A stretch of DNA of 64,000 nucleotides from Anisakis pegreffii (lineage: Eukaryota > Nematoda > Chromadorea > Rhabditida > Anisakidae): contig JAPYMA010001204.1 of assembly GCA_035041965.1 (NCBI GenBank), forward strand, positions 17,290 through 81,289. Reading direction: 5' to 3'. Of this stretch, positions 61,763 through 64,000 are shown one piece after another (positions within the stretch are counted from its first letter, which is position 1; the number at the start of each line of letters is the position of its first letter). A program made the position numbers and the translations under genes. The notes below the pieces were generated by a model that had not been told where the DNA came from, ran no database searches, and worked only from the letters and a program-made list of their open reading frames with translations.

Positions 61763-64000
61763 AATCGCAGATCTCTCGATTAGTATAATTTAATCTTTCT
61801 TTATTTCTTTCTTTCAATTGAATCAAATTGTAATTACTTCGACTTACATTCATTATGAAGTATCATTATGTTCCATTACCTTTTGTTTTATTTTTAGTGA
61901 TATTTGCTTTTGTTTACAGATTTTTCATAATACTATCATGTTTTCATGCAATGCTCATTGGTATTTTTTATTGTTGTGGGTTTAAATCGTGTATATTTAA
62001 TTTGAAATAATTCGTGATGGTTATTATGCATTTGAAAAAATGTTACAATATATTATGAAAGTAATGTTGTAGACAGTAATGATGTAAATGAGTATTATGA
62101 AAGATTTTTAATAAATAAAGATGAATAGTAATAACTTGTGTGGTGTTACATGGAAATAAAATATCAAAATTATCGAAAAAAGAGCAAAAAACTTCTCCGC
62201 TAAAAATCTCACAAAAATCCTTACCTAATAACCCTTTACTATCTCAAAATCCGCAATTTCGACATATCATATCTCAGCTTAGGATAAACATTTTGAAACG
62301 CTCAGAACGGTTTTAAAATGGCTTTGGCTGTCTGAACAACAATATCACAAGGAGAACTCCGATCCACCAACAGAAACTTAAAAACCGCGAAAATCGTCAT
62401 TTCAGAATTTTCGGCCAATGGATATATTTTTTAGAGTATCACAAATTTGGCACTGCACGCAGTGAAATATGAATAAACTCACTAGTTGTTGCCATTCTTG
62501 TGTTCTGATCGCAAAATGTGTCACTACCCGATTTCTAAGCACCATCATAGCGAATTCTTCCGTCCAATTTCTCAGAAAAAACCAAAAAAACGAAATAATT
62601 ACAACATTGTGTTCCACTGTTCTTTTGGAGGGTTTTTCTGATCTCACTTATCTCACGCAGCCGTAATTCTATACTTTTCTTTGTACACTCGTCAAGCTGA
62701 ACCGATTGGTACCTATCTTATCGCAAAAAATCATCTCATTAAGAACTTCACAAAACCCTGACCATACATATCTATTACGATTTCAAAATGCGCATTGTCG
62801 AGAAACTATGTGTTTCTACTGGCTGCTGGGTGGAGTGACCTGAGATTCCAAAAGCTTCTACTAGCGAATTGAATGAAATGACGTTCGGCTTGAGCATTAC
62901 AGTTGGAAACAGGAGCATGCATGTACATTTACCATTACAGTTGCAATGTACATTACCGTTACATTTACCATGTACTTGGGCACTTACCATTGCAGTTACC
63001 ACCGTCCTTGCGTGGTTATTCACGAATATCCTCACTCAGATAGTAGGAAAGAAGACCATGCACGAACATTCAGAAGCGCTGACTGAATACTATTGAAGAT
63101 TTCGATACGAAGCATGACTCACGGCTGCCGGAGGGAAATGTAGAGGGTTTTTCCGAAGTTGTATGCTCTCCACAGAAGAAAAAATTGAACATAAGTCACA
63201 GACAGCAACCTTTTCTGTGCATATTACTAAATCTCAAACAGTGACGCTCATTATAACCTACTGACCTCATCGTAGGATTTACGCTAACATTCATTACACA
63301 CCATACCACGAATGCCCTACTTGCTTTGCAATTCCTATCCTACGCTAAATGATTGAATGTCTTTCATAAACTCCGTCTCCTTCCGAAAGGATCTATCACC
63401 TTATTCGAGAATTCTTGTTCTTTTGTCATATCATCATGCTCTTCGAAAGAAGCTAATTCATTGCTCGACAACTGTCTCACTATGCTTATGTTATGTGTGC
63501 GATCTTCCCATGAGATGTTCCTCAATTCATGATTACTCATTTCAGTTACATTTTGCTGAATCACTAACACCGTTTTGCATTAGTAAACTTTCTGAATGCC
63601 TTCTCACATCATTACTTCAAGAAGCCTTTGAATTTCAAGTTCTTAGTCTCCAACTGCGATGTAAACAGTTCTAGAACCTACACTGTACTTGAATCCACTC
63701 AAACCTATCGTCACAAAACTGCAACAGTTGCTGCCATAACAATCCTAAACTCGACAGATCCTGACGACTCGTTGATCCTTTCAGGCGATTTCGGTGTAAC
63801 GTGTGGTAACACGTGGAAAAACATTTAATACAGCTGTCGCGCCACGCACCATTCACATTTTCAAATTTATCCAAATCTCAGCAAAGTTATGAGCTTACGT
63901 CCAGGCAAGAGCTTCAAACTTGAGCCTGTCCTTATCATGTGACGTCCAATTGCACCCGGATAATTTGTGCAGGGTGCTCTACGCATTTTGCGATTCTGTC
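61763..64000. other. Region right of the array, no gene recognised
   Basis: Very AT-rich to about 62160, then mixed. Frames up to 105 codons (63357-63674 plus) have no domain or splice support. A short imperfect tandem of ACATTTACCATT-like units lies at about 62920-63000. Downstream exons joining the last array copy could not be identified inside the window. Confidence 0.4.
62920..63000. repeat. Imperfect 12-bp tandem repeat
   Basis: Words such as TACATTTACCATTACAG, TACATTACCGTTACA and CTTACCATTGCAGTTACC follow one another in an about 12-bp rhythm. It is open in one plus frame only by virtue of the repeat. Confidence 0.55.

Overview
This window is eukaryotic nuclear DNA, AT-rich, with spliced genes whose introns mostly end in TTTCAG or a similar AG. 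The best-matching protein is the worm RGS regulator EGL-10, and the other families are also typical of nematodes. I read it as a nematode genome with fairly large introns and intergenic gaps. The species cannot be fixed from the sequence alone. All exon coordinates below were assembled by hand from reading frame, splice consensus, phase chaining and remembered family motifs.

Layout. (1) 1-3168, plus strand: 3' half of a DEAD-box RNA helicase of the vasa/DDX3/GLH group, cut by the left edge. (2) 3169-8186: mostly non-coding, with two weak coding candidates. (3) 8187-19725, minus strand: a 17-exon gene for a leucine-rich-repeat PP1 regulator of the PPP1R37 family with a very long Ser/Asn/Thr-rich tail. 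A further 5' exon may lie at 28601-28919. (4) 19728-39168: gene-poor, holding a tRNA-like hairpin repeat, a 93-bp mariner-type MITE, a ~700-bp foldback element and a weak plus-strand gene candidate near 21.6-22.6 kb. (5) 39169-52076, plus strand: a 12-exon egl-10 orthologue (DEP, GGL and RGS domains), with an alternative C-terminal exon at 46282 and a hAT-like MITE in its 6.8-kb last intron. (6) 55841-57941, minus strand: a 4-exon gene for a secretory-pathway TPM-domain membrane protein with a poly-cysteine juxtamembrane stretch. (7) 57942-64000: gene-poor, dominated by a 176-bp tandem array built of 352-bp dimers, each monomer carrying a conserved 36-codon reading frame.

The genes do not form an obvious pathway. 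The two signalling genes act on different systems: PP1 phosphatase targeting, and G-protein deactivation together with Gbeta5. The most noteworthy observations are a duplicated PP1-docking hexapeptide and an unusual excess of GTT splice donors in the PPP1R37-like gene, the coding-like 352-bp higher-order repeat, a perfect 29-bp-arm palindrome in an intron, and the hidden alternative egl-10 exon.
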